From assembly GCF_002483205.1 (NCBI RefSeq), contig NZ_DLHM01000001.1, positions 749,176 to 813,175 of the forward strand: a DNA stretch of 64,000 nucleotides, given 5' to 3'. Numbering within the stretch: position 1 is the first letter of the stretch; each line of letters opens with the position of its first letter. The notes beneath the pieces were generated by a model. That model searched no databases, had not been told where the DNA came from, and saw nothing but the letters and a program-made list of their open reading frames with translations. The position numbers were made by a program, and so were the translations under genes. This DNA comes from Flavihumibacter sp. UBA7668 (GTDB lineage Bacteria > Bacteroidota > Bacteroidia > Chitinophagales > Chitinophagaceae). Positions 51,588 through 60,442 of this stretch are shown in pieces.

Positions 51588-53756
51588 ATGAAATCTAAAA
51601 AACAAGCAACCTCCGTAAATCGTTCTGAAAATTCAAAGAAAATAGACCTTGACTTAGATTCAGTGAATGATGCGTCAACTTTACTTACCACCAATCAGGG
51701 TGTAAAAATCAATGATGATCAAAATTCATTAAAAGCCGGACCACGAGGAGCAACCTTGCTGGAGGATTTCATTTTACGGGAAAAGATTACCCACTTTGAC
51801 CACGAAAGAATACCGGAGCGGATTGTGCATGCCAGAGGTTCAGCAGCACATGGAATCTTTAAACTTTATAAAACCCAGAGCAAGTATACCAAAGCTTCCT
51901 TTTTGACAGATACATCCGTTGAAACTCCGGTATTTGTTCGATTCTCCACGGTTGCCGGATCCAGAGGATCCACAGATTTAGCCCGTGATGTACGGGGCTT
52001 TGCCGTAAAATTTTATACACAGGAAGGAAATTTTGATCTGGTGGGGAATAATATGCCGGTATTCTTCATCCAGGATGCCATCAAATTCCCCGATTTGGTA
52101 CATGCTGTAAAACCAGAGCCACATAATGAAATTCCACAGGCTGCATCAGCCCACGACACTTTCTGGGATTTTATTTCTTTAATGCCGGAATCTGCTCATA
52201 TGATTATGTGGCTGATGAGTGATCGGGCAATTCCCAGAAGTTATCGGATGATGGAAGGATTTGGAGTACATACTTTTCGCCTGATCAATGAAAAAGGCGC
52301 AGCGCATTTTGTAAAATTTCACTGGAAACCTTTATTAGGTGTCCATTCACTTGCCTGGGATGAAGCACAAAAGATATCAGGAAAAGATCCTGATTTTCAT
52401 CGTCGGGATTTATGGGAATCCATTGAAAACAGGAATTTCCCAGAATGGGAATTAGGTCTGCAAATCATTCCTGAAATAGACGAACACAAGTATTCTTTTG
52501 ATTTATTGGATCCAACCAAACTGGTACCGGAAGAACTGGTTCCAGTTCAGCGGGTTGGAAAACTAACTTTGAATAGAAATCCGGAAAATTTTTTTGCTGA
52601 AACTGAACAAGTAGCCTTTCATGTTGGACATATCGTACCAGGTATTGATTTTACCAATGATCCCTTATTGCAGGGAAGGCTTTTTTCTTATACTGATACC
52701 CAACTTATCCGGTTAGGCGGACCCAATTTCCACGAAATTCCCATTAATCGACCCATAGTACCCGTACATAATAATCAACGGGATGGATTTATGCGTCAAA
52801 CCATTAACAAAGGACGAACCAGTTACCATCCTAATTCATTGGGAGGTGGCTGCCCTTTTCAGGCTTCTATGAAAGAGGGTGGTTTTACCTCTTATGCTGA
52901 AAAAATAGATGCCCATAAAGTAAGGGAACGAAGTAAAAGTTTTTTTGATCATTTCACTCAGGCTGGATTGTTCTACAACAGCCAATCTGAACCTGAAAAG
53001 CAGCATATAGTTGATGCCTTCTCCTTTGAATTGGGGAAAGTGGAAACAATAAGCATCCGGGAAAGAATGCTGGGAATAATCTCGCTTATTAACAAAACTC
53101 TGGCAACTGAAGTAGGGTATAAATTAGGCTTGAAAGTACCCATCCCTGAAAAACCCATCAACAAGAGTATTCCCGCGGATGGTGTTGAAAAAGATTTTCA
53201 ACCTATTGAAAGTAAACCTGAAATTGAAATTGCCGCTTCTTTAAGTATGGCCAATACAGTTAAGGATACTATTAAAAGCCGGGTAATTGCATTTCTGGCA
53301 GCGGATGGAGTAAATGAACAAGCTATTGCAGGAATGAAAAAAATACTGGAGGAAAATGGCGCAAAAGTTGATATAATCGCACCCCGACTAGGAAGAATCC
53401 AGGGAGCAGGAAAAAAAGAAATACTGGTGAATCAAAGTTTTTTCACAGCTGCTTCTGTTTTGTATGATGCAGTTTACGTCCCGGGAGGAGATCAACATAT
53501 AGCCACATTGGCAGCTGATCCGGATGCGATTCATTTTCTCAATGAGGCGTTCCGTCATTGTAAGGCAATTGCATTTGAAATTGATTCAAAGCCATTGTTA
53601 AAACTGACATATTTTGGAAAAAAATTGACAAGTAACAAAAAGGAGGACGGTTTAATCAGTTCTGAAAAACAGCAGGATATTCGGAAAGAATTTATTAAAG
53701 CAATATCACGTCATCGTTTTTGGGAAAGAGAAAAACCAAGAAAAATTCCTGCCTAA
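51588..53756 (+). CDS. katE: Large-subunit catalase, HPII/KatE type
   Basis: A protein of about 722 residues, the size of large-subunit monofunctional haem catalases. The catalytic His is in VHARGSAAHGIFK near residue 81, the Asn in DLVGNNMPVFFIQDAIKFPD near 153, and the haem-ligand Tyr in GRLFSYTDTQLIRLGGPNF near 367. A C-terminal DJ-1/PfpI-like domain (about 560-715) includes DAVYVPGGDQHIATL. It decomposes hydrogen peroxide. The frame opens at TTG 51582; ATG 51588 is preferred. It stands alone, and no OxyR site was identified. Confidence 0.96.
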   Translation: MKSKKQATSVNRSENSKKIDLDLDSVNDASTLLTTNQGVKINDDQNSLKAGPRGATLLEDFILREKITHFDHERIPERIVHARGSAAHGIFKLYKTQSKYTKASFLTDTSVETPVFVRFSTVAGSRGSTDLARDVRGFAVKFYTQEGNFDLVGNNMPVFFIQDAIKFPDLVHAVKPEPHNEIPQAASAHDTFWDFISLMPESAHMIMWLMSDRAIPRSYRMMEGFGVHTFRLINEKGAAHFVKFHWKPLLGVHSLAWDEAQKISGKDPDFHRRDLWESIENRNFPEWELGLQIIPEIDEHKYSFDLLDPTKLVPEELVPVQRVGKLTLNRNPENFFAETEQVAFHVGHIVPGIDFTNDPLLQGRLFSYTDTQLIRLGGPNFHEIPINRPIVPVHNNQRDGFMRQTINKGRTSYHPNSLGGGCPFQASMKEGGFTSYAEKIDAHKVRERSKSFFDHFTQAGLFYNSQSEPEKQHIVDAFSFELGKVETISIRERMLGIISLINKTLATEVGYKLGLKVPIPEKPINKSIPADGVEKDFQPIESKPEIEIAASLSMANTVKDTIKSRVIAFLAADGVNEQAIAGMKKILEENGAKVDIIAPRLGRIQGAGKKEILVNQSFFTAASVLYDAVYVPGGDQHIATLAADPDAIHFLNEAFRHCKAIAFEIDSKPLLKLTYFGKKLTSNKKEDGLISSEKQQDIRKEFIKAISRHRFWEREKPRKIPA

Positions 53757-53948
53757 ATTACTGAGAAACATAAAACCTGCCGGTGGAAGGAGCAGGACAA
53801 ACTGGTGCGGAATGTACAATTCAATCAGGAGAATAGATCCAGGATTTCCAAAATGATGCAGAAATATTATTTAACCAAATTTACATAGGCTTTCTGCTCT
53901 ATGATGGTCGCTGAATCAATGCTTTTTAACTTATCTAGAAGATTTTAA

Positions 53949-53986
53949 ACTTGTATCATAATCGTACAATACTTGTATCATAATCG
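53949..53986. repeat. Direct repeat ACTTGTATCATAATCG x2, period 22 bp
   Basis: Two identical 16-bp copies at 53949-53964 and 53971-53986 separated by 6 bp, i.e. two helical turns apart, about 100 bp upstream of the ABC permease start. This is compatible with a cooperative regulator binding site. Confidence 0.8.
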
Positions 53987-54011
53987 AATAAATGGATCAA
54001 CTAAACTTAAA

Positions 54012-54038
54012 ATAATGAATTGAAAATCAATTCATTAT
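54012..54038. promoter_or_regulatory. AT-rich palindrome upstream of the ABC permease gene
   Basis: ATAATGAATTG and its exact complement CAATTCATTAT are separated by 5 bp, ending 44 bp before the ATG. No U-run follows on either strand, so an operator is more likely than a terminator. Confidence 0.55.
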
Positions 54039-54082
54039 GATTTTGGCATAAAATACGAGCAGTTTAGCTATAATTAACTGCC

Positions 54083-56467
54083 ATGATTAAGAATTATTTC
54101 AAAATTGCCTGGCGCAATCTGATGAAAAGTAAAGGATACAGTGTCATCAATATTGGAGGGTTGGCAGTTGGTATGGCAGTAGCTATTATGATTGGACTCT
54201 GGGTATATGATGAACTCACCTTTAATAAATACCACACAAATTACTATAAGATAGCGCAGGTAATGCAACATGCCAACTACAATGGTAAAATCGGAACCCA
54301 GGCAGCAAATCCGGCAATCATGGGGCCGGATATCAAAGCAAAATTTGGAAACGATTTTAAATACGTAGTTCAAAGTTCATGGTTTGGCACACATCTGTTG
54401 AGCTTGGGTGATAAACATATAAAGAGCGAAGGGTTGTTCATGGAACCAGACGGTCCAACTATGCTGACACTTAAATTATTAAAAGGTTCAAGTGCAGGAA
54501 TGTCAGACCCATATACAATTCTCCTCGCTGCATCTGTAGCTGAATCCATATTTGGAGTAGAAAACCCAATAAATAAAACGATCAAACTAAACCGAACACA
54601 CAATTTAAAAGTGATTGGTGTTTATGAAGATCTGCCAGATAATACAACATTCAAGTCCGTAAAAATCCTGATGCCATGGTCTTTATGGTTGATTGATAAT
54701 CCCTGGGTAAAAAGAATGGATGATCCATGGGATAGCAATTTCAGTCAGACATTTGCTCAGTTGGCTGATAATGCTGATATGGAAGCTGTATCAGCAAAAA
54801 TTAAAAATATTAAACTAGATCAGATTTCTGCTGAAGCGAAGAAATATGAGTGGGCTGTTTTTCTTCAACCCATGCGTAAATGGCATCTTTTTAATGAATT
54901 CAAAAATGGGATCAATACCGGAGGAAATATCCAATATGTATGGTTATTCAGTATTATAGGCATTTTTGTTTTGCTTTTAGCCTGTATTAACTTCATGAAT
55001 TTAAGTACTGCAAGAAGTGAGAAAAGATCAAAGGAGGTGGGCATTAGAAAAACAATTGGTTCACTCCGTTGGCAACTGATTGTTCAGTTTTTTGCAGAAT
55101 CTTATCTTATTGTTGTCCTGGCATTTTTTGTTTCAATCCTTCTAGTCCAGTTATGTTTACCATTTTTCAATGAAGTTGCGGGGAAGAAAATGGGGATTCC
55201 CTGGGAAAGCAGTATTTTCTGGATTTTTAACCTTGCCTTTATTTTGATAACCGGTTTATTAGCTGGAAGTTACCCTGCATTGTTTCTTTCTTCTTTTCAG
55301 CCTTTAAAAGTATTAAAAGGAACGTTCCGTTTGGGAAGATTTGCCTCTATGCCCAGGAAGGTATTGGTTGTAGTTCAATTTACTGTATCTGTTATGCTTA
55401 TAATCGGAACCATTATAGTTTACCAGCAAATTCAATTCGCCAAAAACCGACCAATAGGATACACCAAAAATGGGTTGATCAGTCTGGATCTTGAAGATGA
55501 GGTTAGAAAACATTTTGATGCAGTTAAACTTGAAATGATTAACTCTGGAGCAGTGGAAGAAATGGCCGCATCTCAGGGCCCACTTACGGATGTTTGGAAT
55601 ACGAACGGAGGATTTGAGTGGGAGGGGAAAGACCCCAATCTGGCGGTTGATTTTCCAAATAATGCAATCAGCTTTGACTATGGAAAAACAATTCAGTGGG
55701 AAATTAAAGAGGGCAGAGATTTTTCCAAAGACTTTGCATCTGATTCTGCTGCATTTGTTTTGAATGAAACAGCTGCAAAATTTATTGGCATGAAAGATCC
55801 GGTTGGAAAAATTCTAAATTGGAACAGAGAGCCCTATAAAATTGTAGGTGTTGTAAGTGATATCTTACAGGAATCACCATTTTTTCCTGTTCGTCCTACG
55901 CTTTATCACATTGGTTCGTATGAAAACATGAGTGTATTGATTCTAAAACTAAATCCCAAACAAAGTACCAGCAAGTCGTTAAGCAGCATTGAAAACATTT
56001 GGAAAAAGCATACCCCAACGGTTCCCTTTGAATATAAATTTATTGATGAGGCATTCGGTAGTAAATTCAAATCTGAGGAAAGAATCGGTAAATTATCCAC
56101 CTATTTCGCAATACTTGCCATTTTCATTTCCTGTCTGGGTTTATTTGGTATGGCAAGTTTTGTAGCTGAACAAAGAACAAAAGAAATTGGCATCCGAAAA
56201 GTACTGGGAGCAACAGTAGCAAATTTATGGGGGCTTCTTTCAAAAGAATTTATTGTACTGGTTATAGTTTCGTGTGTAATTGCTGTACCCATCGCTTATT
56301 ATTATTTGAATAACTGGTTAACGAACTATGACTATCGGGTACCCATCAGCTGGCAGGTATTTGCATTGGCTGGAGTAACGGCAATTTTACTAACGCTGGC
56401 AACTGTAAGTTTTCAGGCGATAAAAACAGCATTATCGAATCCGATTAAGTCGCTTCGCACGGAATAG
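54083..56467 (+). CDS. ABC transporter permease, MacB-periplasmic-core/FtsX type
   Basis: A 794-residue permease with two MacB-like halves. An N-terminal helix (MIKNYFKIAWRNLMKSKGYS, then GLAVGMAVAIMIGLW) leads into a periplasmic core (about 45-270) and an FtsX domain (about 285-400), then a second core (about 430-660) and FtsX domain (about 675-790). Blocks SEKRSKEVGIRKTIGSLRWQ and the second EQRTKEIGIRKVLGA are the usual cytoplasmic loops. No ATPase gene is adjacent. Such Bacteroidota permeases are thought to couple cytoplasmic ATPase work to envelope export; the substrate is unknown. Its end is 3 bp from the convergent AraC gene. Confidence 0.93.
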   Translation: MIKNYFKIAWRNLMKSKGYSVINIGGLAVGMAVAIMIGLWVYDELTFNKYHTNYYKIAQVMQHANYNGKIGTQAANPAIMGPDIKAKFGNDFKYVVQSSWFGTHLLSLGDKHIKSEGLFMEPDGPTMLTLKLLKGSSAGMSDPYTILLAASVAESIFGVENPINKTIKLNRTHNLKVIGVYEDLPDNTTFKSVKILMPWSLWLIDNPWVKRMDDPWDSNFSQTFAQLADNADMEAVSAKIKNIKLDQISAEAKKYEWAVFLQPMRKWHLFNEFKNGINTGGNIQYVWLFSIIGIFVLLLACINFMNLSTARSEKRSKEVGIRKTIGSLRWQLIVQFFAESYLIVVLAFFVSILLVQLCLPFFNEVAGKKMGIPWESSIFWIFNLAFILITGLLAGSYPALFLSSFQPLKVLKGTFRLGRFASMPRKVLVVVQFTVSVMLIIGTIIVYQQIQFAKNRPIGYTKNGLISLDLEDEVRKHFDAVKLEMINSGAVEEMAASQGPLTDVWNTNGGFEWEGKDPNLAVDFPNNAISFDYGKTIQWEIKEGRDFSKDFASDSAAFVLNETAAKFIGMKDPVGKILNWNREPYKIVGVVSDILQESPFFPVRPTLYHIGSYENMSVLILKLNPKQSTSKSLSSIENIWKKHTPTVPFEYKFIDEAFGSKFKSEERIGKLSTYFAILAIFISCLGLFGMASFVAEQRTKEIGIRKVLGATVANLWGLLSKEFIVLVIVSCVIAVPIAYYYLNNWLTNYDYRVPISWQVFALAGVTAILLTLATVSFQAIKTALSNPIKSLRTE

Positions 56468-56470
56468 GTT

Positions 56471-57337
56471 TCATCTTCCAAACTGCTCCAGGAAACTGGA
56501 GCGAAATTTCCGCGGTGTTGTTTTTTTCAACTTAAAAAACTGCTTGTTAAAATTGACTGGTGAATTAAATCCGCTATCGTAGCAGATCTCTAAAATTGTT
56601 TTATCTGAACCTTGTAATTGCTGGCAGGCATATCCAATTCTAATTTCAGTTAAAAACTGAACATAGGATTTCTGAGTAGATTTTTTAAAATACCGGCAAA
56701 ATGCAGTTACACTCATGTGTGCTAAGGCTGCTACTTCTTCTAAACTTATTTTCTGTTGGAAATTCCGAATGGTGAAATCAAAAACCTCATCCAGACGCTG
56801 TTTAAATTTATCATTGCTTGTAAATTGCTGCTGCGAGGAGAGTCCGATTTTTTCACAGGCACCTTCCATCATTTTAAGGCAATACAATAAATTGAACAGT
56901 CGGGAAAAACCTTGATCGAATTCCAATTGAGTTAAAATCTCAACCAACTCTTTCATGCATTCTCCTCTCAGTTGAATACCCTGCATGGACAAATGCAATA
57001 AGTTTCGAATAGATTGATTTTCCGGTATTCGCAAAAAATCCTTGCCCCAGAACTCTTCCGTAAACTGAACCACCATGGAAGAAGCAATCTGAACACCTTC
57101 ATTTTTATAAAAAGCATGCGGCAGGTTTTTGCCTAATAGAAAAATATCACCCGTTTTAAATTCCCCGACATAATTACCAATAAAACACATTCCATGCCCC
57201 TCTTTAAAAAGGGCAATTTCATATTCCACATGCTGGTGCCAGGGTGTTTCAAAATAGGGGGTCCGGAACGTCTTCGCTATAAACGAGGTTTCGCTGGCCA
57301 GGGGCAGTTTTTGTACTATTGGACGAGCACCGATCAT
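56471..57337 (-). CDS. AraC family transcriptional regulator
   Basis: A 288-residue regulator with an N-terminal cupin (about 15-110, with TPWHQHVEYEIALFKEGHG) and a C-terminal double helix-turn-helix (about 185-285). The HTH contains SLEEVAALAHMSVTAFCRYF and the signature ICYDSGFNSPVNFNKQFFKL. Such proteins usually activate sugar-related genes on binding a ligand in the cupin. It is divergently transcribed from the Gfo/Idh/MocA and PhyH genes, which are the likely targets. The 140-bp divergent gap is AT-rich, and no clear repeat operator was found there. Confidence 0.93.
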   Translation of the reverse strand: MIGARPIVQKLPLASETSFIAKTFRTPYFETPWHQHVEYEIALFKEGHGMCFIGNYVGEFKTGDIFLLGKNLPHAFYKNEGVQIASSMVVQFTEEFWGKDFLRIPENQSIRNLLHLSMQGIQLRGECMKELVEILTQLEFDQGFSRLFNLLYCLKMMEGACEKIGLSSQQQFTSNDKFKQRLDEVFDFTIRNFQQKISLEEVAALAHMSVTAFCRYFKKSTQKSYVQFLTEIRIGYACQQLQGSDKTILEICYDSGFNSPVNFNKQFFKLKKTTPRKFRSSFLEQFGR

Positions 57338-57477
57338 ATTTTGAGTAGAATTGACATAAATTATACAAGTATCTGCTAATATAGTTTATATAATAAAGAA
57401 AAAAGAGCCCTTATTTTTCTTTATTTAAAGCTAACTATGTAACAGCACAACTATTATTGAACCAATGTATTCCGTTT

Positions 57478-58674
57478 ATGAAAATTGCCCTATTAGGTGC
57501 CGGTTTTATCGCCAGATTTTATGCAACCACCCTTCATTCTCAACGAAGGAAGGACCATATTCATCTTGTTTATTCGCGTAAAAGATCAACTGCACAACAA
57601 TTTGCAGGAGATTTTAACCTGCAGCATTCGACAGATGACATGGAAGCGGCAATCAACCATCCCGATACCGAAGTTGTGCTAATCGCATTACCGAATCACC
57701 TGCATCTTACAGCGGTTAAACTGGCTGTAAAAGCGGGCAAATCTATCCTGTGCACGAAGCCTTTGGGAAGAACTGCTGAAGAGGCAAAAACCATGTTGGA
57801 TTTGGTCGAAAAAAAAGGAGTGTTTGCAGGATACCTTGAAGACCTTTGCTATACCCCTAAAATTCTCAAATCTATTAAAGCTGTTTCAAGCGGAGCCATT
57901 GGTCGGGTTTTATGGACAAAATCGAGAGAGGCTCATCCTGGTCCGCATAGCGACTGGTTTTGGAATAAAGAACTTTCCGGAGGAGGAGCCATTATTGACC
58001 TGGCCTGCCATTGTGTGGAGATCGGTAGAAATCTGATTGGAAAAAATATACGTCCGCTTGAAGTCATGTGCTGGGCAGGCACTCAGGTGCATCCTATTGA
58101 AGCAGAAGATCATGCTATCGGACTGGTTAAATATGCCAATGGTGCAATAGGTCAGTTTGAAGTTAGCTGGACCTTTCGTGGTGGAATGGATCTGCGTGAT
58201 GAGGTAATGGGTACTGAAGGATCCATTTGGTTGAACAGTTTTTTGAGAACAGGTTTTGAAATGTATGTTGCAGGAAATAAACAAGGCTATGTGGCAGAAA
58301 AGGCAGAACAACAATCAGGCTGGCTATTTCCGGTTGGGGATGAAGCCCACGAGTTAGGCTATCCACATATGTTTACGGATATGTTTGATGCAATAGAAGA
58401 AAACAGGCTTCCGCAGGAAACATTTTATGACGGATATGTAGTAAATGCCATTCTGGATGCTGCACTTCTTTCAGCAAATTCAAGAAAATGGGAACCGGTA
58501 AAACTGGAAGACTGGCGGGGTATTCATCAACAGGAAACTGAGATGGAAATAGCGACTTATGATGATCATTATTTCCTGATTAAAAAAGAAATGTTACCAA
58601 ATGGAACGCATAAGTTGATTTTGAAAGACAAACAATCCGGCGCTATAATTCAAAAAGAAATTACCGCAATATAA
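57478..58674 (+). CDS. Gfo/Idh/MocA family oxidoreductase
   Basis: A protein of about 398 residues with an N-terminal Rossmann fold starting MKIALLGAGFIARFYA, the CTKPLG motif (the EKP-equivalent loop) near residue 91, and a C-terminal alpha/beta substrate domain with IDLACHCVEIGRNLIG near 175 holding the catalytic His. A C-terminal extension of about 60 residues follows the usual end. It probably oxidises or reduces a sugar or inositol with NAD(P). The frame opens at TTG 57457; ATG 57478 is the family start. The PhyH gene follows 27 bp downstream, suggesting an operon under the divergent AraC regulator. Confidence 0.92.
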   Translation: MKIALLGAGFIARFYATTLHSQRRKDHIHLVYSRKRSTAQQFAGDFNLQHSTDDMEAAINHPDTEVVLIALPNHLHLTAVKLAVKAGKSILCTKPLGRTAEEAKTMLDLVEKKGVFAGYLEDLCYTPKILKSIKAVSSGAIGRVLWTKSREAHPGPHSDWFWNKELSGGGAIIDLACHCVEIGRNLIGKNIRPLEVMCWAGTQVHPIEAEDHAIGLVKYANGAIGQFEVSWTFRGGMDLRDEVMGTEGSIWLNSFLRTGFEMYVAGNKQGYVAEKAEQQSGWLFPVGDEAHELGYPHMFTDMFDAIEENRLPQETFYDGYVVNAILDAALLSANSRKWEPVKLEDWRGIHQQETEMEIATYDDHYFLIKKEMLPNGTHKLILKDKQSGAIIQKEITAI

Positions 58675-58701
58675 TTTCGCTCAAACTAAATAAACCCTGT
58701 T

Positions 58702-59529
58702 ATGAAAAAAATCCTTTCAGATGAGGAATTCAGATCCTTTCAACAAGCTGGTTACCTGATTTGCCGCACTATGTTTTCAGAAGAGGAAACAGCCTTGCTT
58801 TATAAAACAGCAACAGACGATGCCATAACCACCAATGCCATGGACTTTCGGGACACTACCGGAAAGGATACCAAACTAACCCTCTGGTTTACGCCGGGTG
58901 AAGATGCATTTGGCTTAATGTCCCGTTCAGAAAGACTTGTGTATGCAGTAGGAGAGTTGCTTCAGAACAAGCCTGAAGAAGTATGCCATTTTCATTCCAA
59001 GGTAATGCAGAAGCAGCCACTTACTGGTGGAGCATGGGAATGGCATCAGGACTATGGATACTGGTATAAAAACGGATTTCTATATCCCGATGCTATGATC
59101 TCTGTAATGGTGGCATTAACTGAAGCAACTAAAGAAAATGGCTGTTTACAAGTCATGAAAGGATCACACAAAATGCAACGATTTGAACACAATTTTGTGG
59201 GAGAGCAACAAGGTGCTGATATTGATTTTGTTCAGGAAGCAGCAAAAATCTGCGAACTGGTATATTGTGAATTGCAGCCGGGTGATGTACTTTTTTTTCA
59301 TAGCAATATTTTACACCGATCTGATGCAAATACGTCCGGCAAGTCGAGATGGTCAGTAATATCAGCCTATAATCTCAGCTACAACAAACCTTTCAGAGAA
59401 AAACATTTATCCTGCATTGAACCCATACGGATTGTGGCCGATTCTGCGCTGCTTGCCGCGGGTACTCAACAACCGGTACAAGTTGATTTCTTAAAAAAAC
59501 AGGATGAAATAACCCTGCATGTTAAATAG
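58702..59529 (+). CDS. Phytanoyl-CoA dioxygenase (PhyH) family protein
   Basis: A 275-residue Fe(II)/2-oxoglutarate dioxygenase-like protein. The iron ligands are HxD in WEWHQDYGYWY near residue 117 and the distal His in SNILHRSDANTSGKSRW near 207, with the 2-oxoglutarate-binding Arg in the same segment. Substrates in this family include lipids, ectoine and sugar-like compounds; here the neighbouring Gfo/Idh/MocA enzyme and AraC regulator point to a small-molecule catabolic step, not identified. The HEPN gene may begin inside its last 11 bp. Confidence 0.92.
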   Translation: MKKILSDEEFRSFQQAGYLICRTMFSEEETALLYKTATDDAITTNAMDFRDTTGKDTKLTLWFTPGEDAFGLMSRSERLVYAVGELLQNKPEEVCHFHSKVMQKQPLTGGAWEWHQDYGYWYKNGFLYPDAMISVMVALTEATKENGCLQVMKGSHKMQRFEHNFVGEQQGADIDFVQEAAKICELVYCELQPGDVLFFHSNILHRSDANTSGKSRWSVISAYNLSYNKPFREKHLSCIEPIRIVADSALLAAGTQQPVQVDFLKKQDEITLHVK

Positions 59530-60442
59530 GAGCGGGATAAAATATCCTCCTGGAAAAGTTTTTTATTCCAATACAGAATTTCATACCTGCAAAGAGTGGT
59601 GCAACTTTATATCAACAGGAAAATTGAAGCGTATGAACTGTGAAGCACCAATCGAATCTATCAGTCAGTCAGGCAGCCTGCAGGCGATTATACATTTGCT
59701 GGTAATATCCATAGTACCTTCAAAAATATTTATGATGGAACATTCTTCCATCCCAAATGAAATAACAGGGCCTTATAGAGAATTACTGGTTGTACTTCCA
59801 AGCTCCGGCAATCATAAATTTACCCTGATGGAACCAATTATGGAATTATTTCACCATAAAAACAGACAGCTTTCGATTTCTCTATATGCAGAATGTAAAG
59901 TAATGGAAGGGCTTAGAAACGGAGAATGGTTTTACTCACTTTATTTTACTGAAGACAATCTTATTTATGATGATTTTTCGACAACATATCCTTTACCGGA
60001 CAAAGCACAGTCACTGGAAATGAAAAATAATTTATTAACGTGCTTTAATGAATCCATAAAAAAAGCGAAGGAATTTTTAGAAATGGCTATCACGCTATAC
60101 AAGCAATCAGTCTCTCCTTTATGTGTATTTTTTCTACATCAGTCAGTTGAACTTTGCTTTCGATCCGTTATACAGTATTTGGGAGGATATGAAAAACGAA
60201 CACATAATTTAGGCATACTTAAAAAGCAGCTACTTAGAGTTGCTCCCGAAATGAACAATTGCTTTCAGGTAGAAACAGAAGAAGAAAAATCAGGAATGGA
60301 AATTCTTGAAAATGCTTATTTGAAAGCAAGGTATGATGATTCCTATGAAGTGCCTGTTTTGCAGCTTCCTTTGCTAATTAAAGAGGTAAATCATACGTTG
60401 GTTACAGCCTGTCAGACAATGAATAAAAAATTAGTAGGTTAA
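59519..60442 (+). CDS. HEPN-domain protein, probable degenerate nucleotidyltransferase-HEPN fusion
   Basis: A protein of up to 307 residues. The C-terminal part (about 180-295) is a HEPN helical bundle of the sacsin-like type, with AKEFLEMAITLYKQSVSPL, the KRTHNLGILKKQL motif near residue 226, and LKARYDDSYEV near 272. The preceding segment (about 55-150) has the strand order of an MNT-type nucleotidyltransferase, but the GSxxxG and DxD catalytic residues are not visible, so it is probably inactive. The start is uncertain: ATG 59519 overlaps PhyH by 11 bp, and ATG 59632 is a plausible alternative. HEPN proteins are often RNases or toxins in defence modules. The end overlaps the convergent gene by 12 bp. 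Confidence 0.75.
   Translation: MLNRSGIKYPPGKVFYSNTEFHTCKEWCNFISTGKLKRMNCEAPIESISQSGSLQAIIHLLVISIVPSKIFMMEHSSIPNEITGPYRELLVVLPSSGNHKFTLMEPIMELFHHKNRQLSISLYAECKVMEGLRNGEWFYSLYFTEDNLIYDDFSTTYPLPDKAQSLEMKNNLLTCFNESIKKAKEFLEMAITLYKQSVSPLCVFFLHQSVELCFRSVIQYLGGYEKRTHNLGILKKQLLRVAPEMNNCFQVETEEEKSGMEILENAYLKARYDDSYEVPVLQLPLLIKEVNHTLVTACQTMNKKLVG

Larger units (their letters stand above)
53757..54082. other. 326-bp intergenic region with direct repeats and a palindrome
   Basis: The first 190 bp after the catalase show no recognisable gene or terminator. The second half carries a pair of 16-bp direct repeats (53949-53964, 53971-53986) and an 11-bp perfect palindrome (54012-54038) ahead of the ABC permease gene, an arrangement that looks regulatory. 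Confidence 0.7.

Noticed and set aside
53757..53940. Decayed gene after the catalase
   Set aside because: Short open stretches exist in two frames, but none matched a recognisable family or continued far; nothing supports a pseudogene call.
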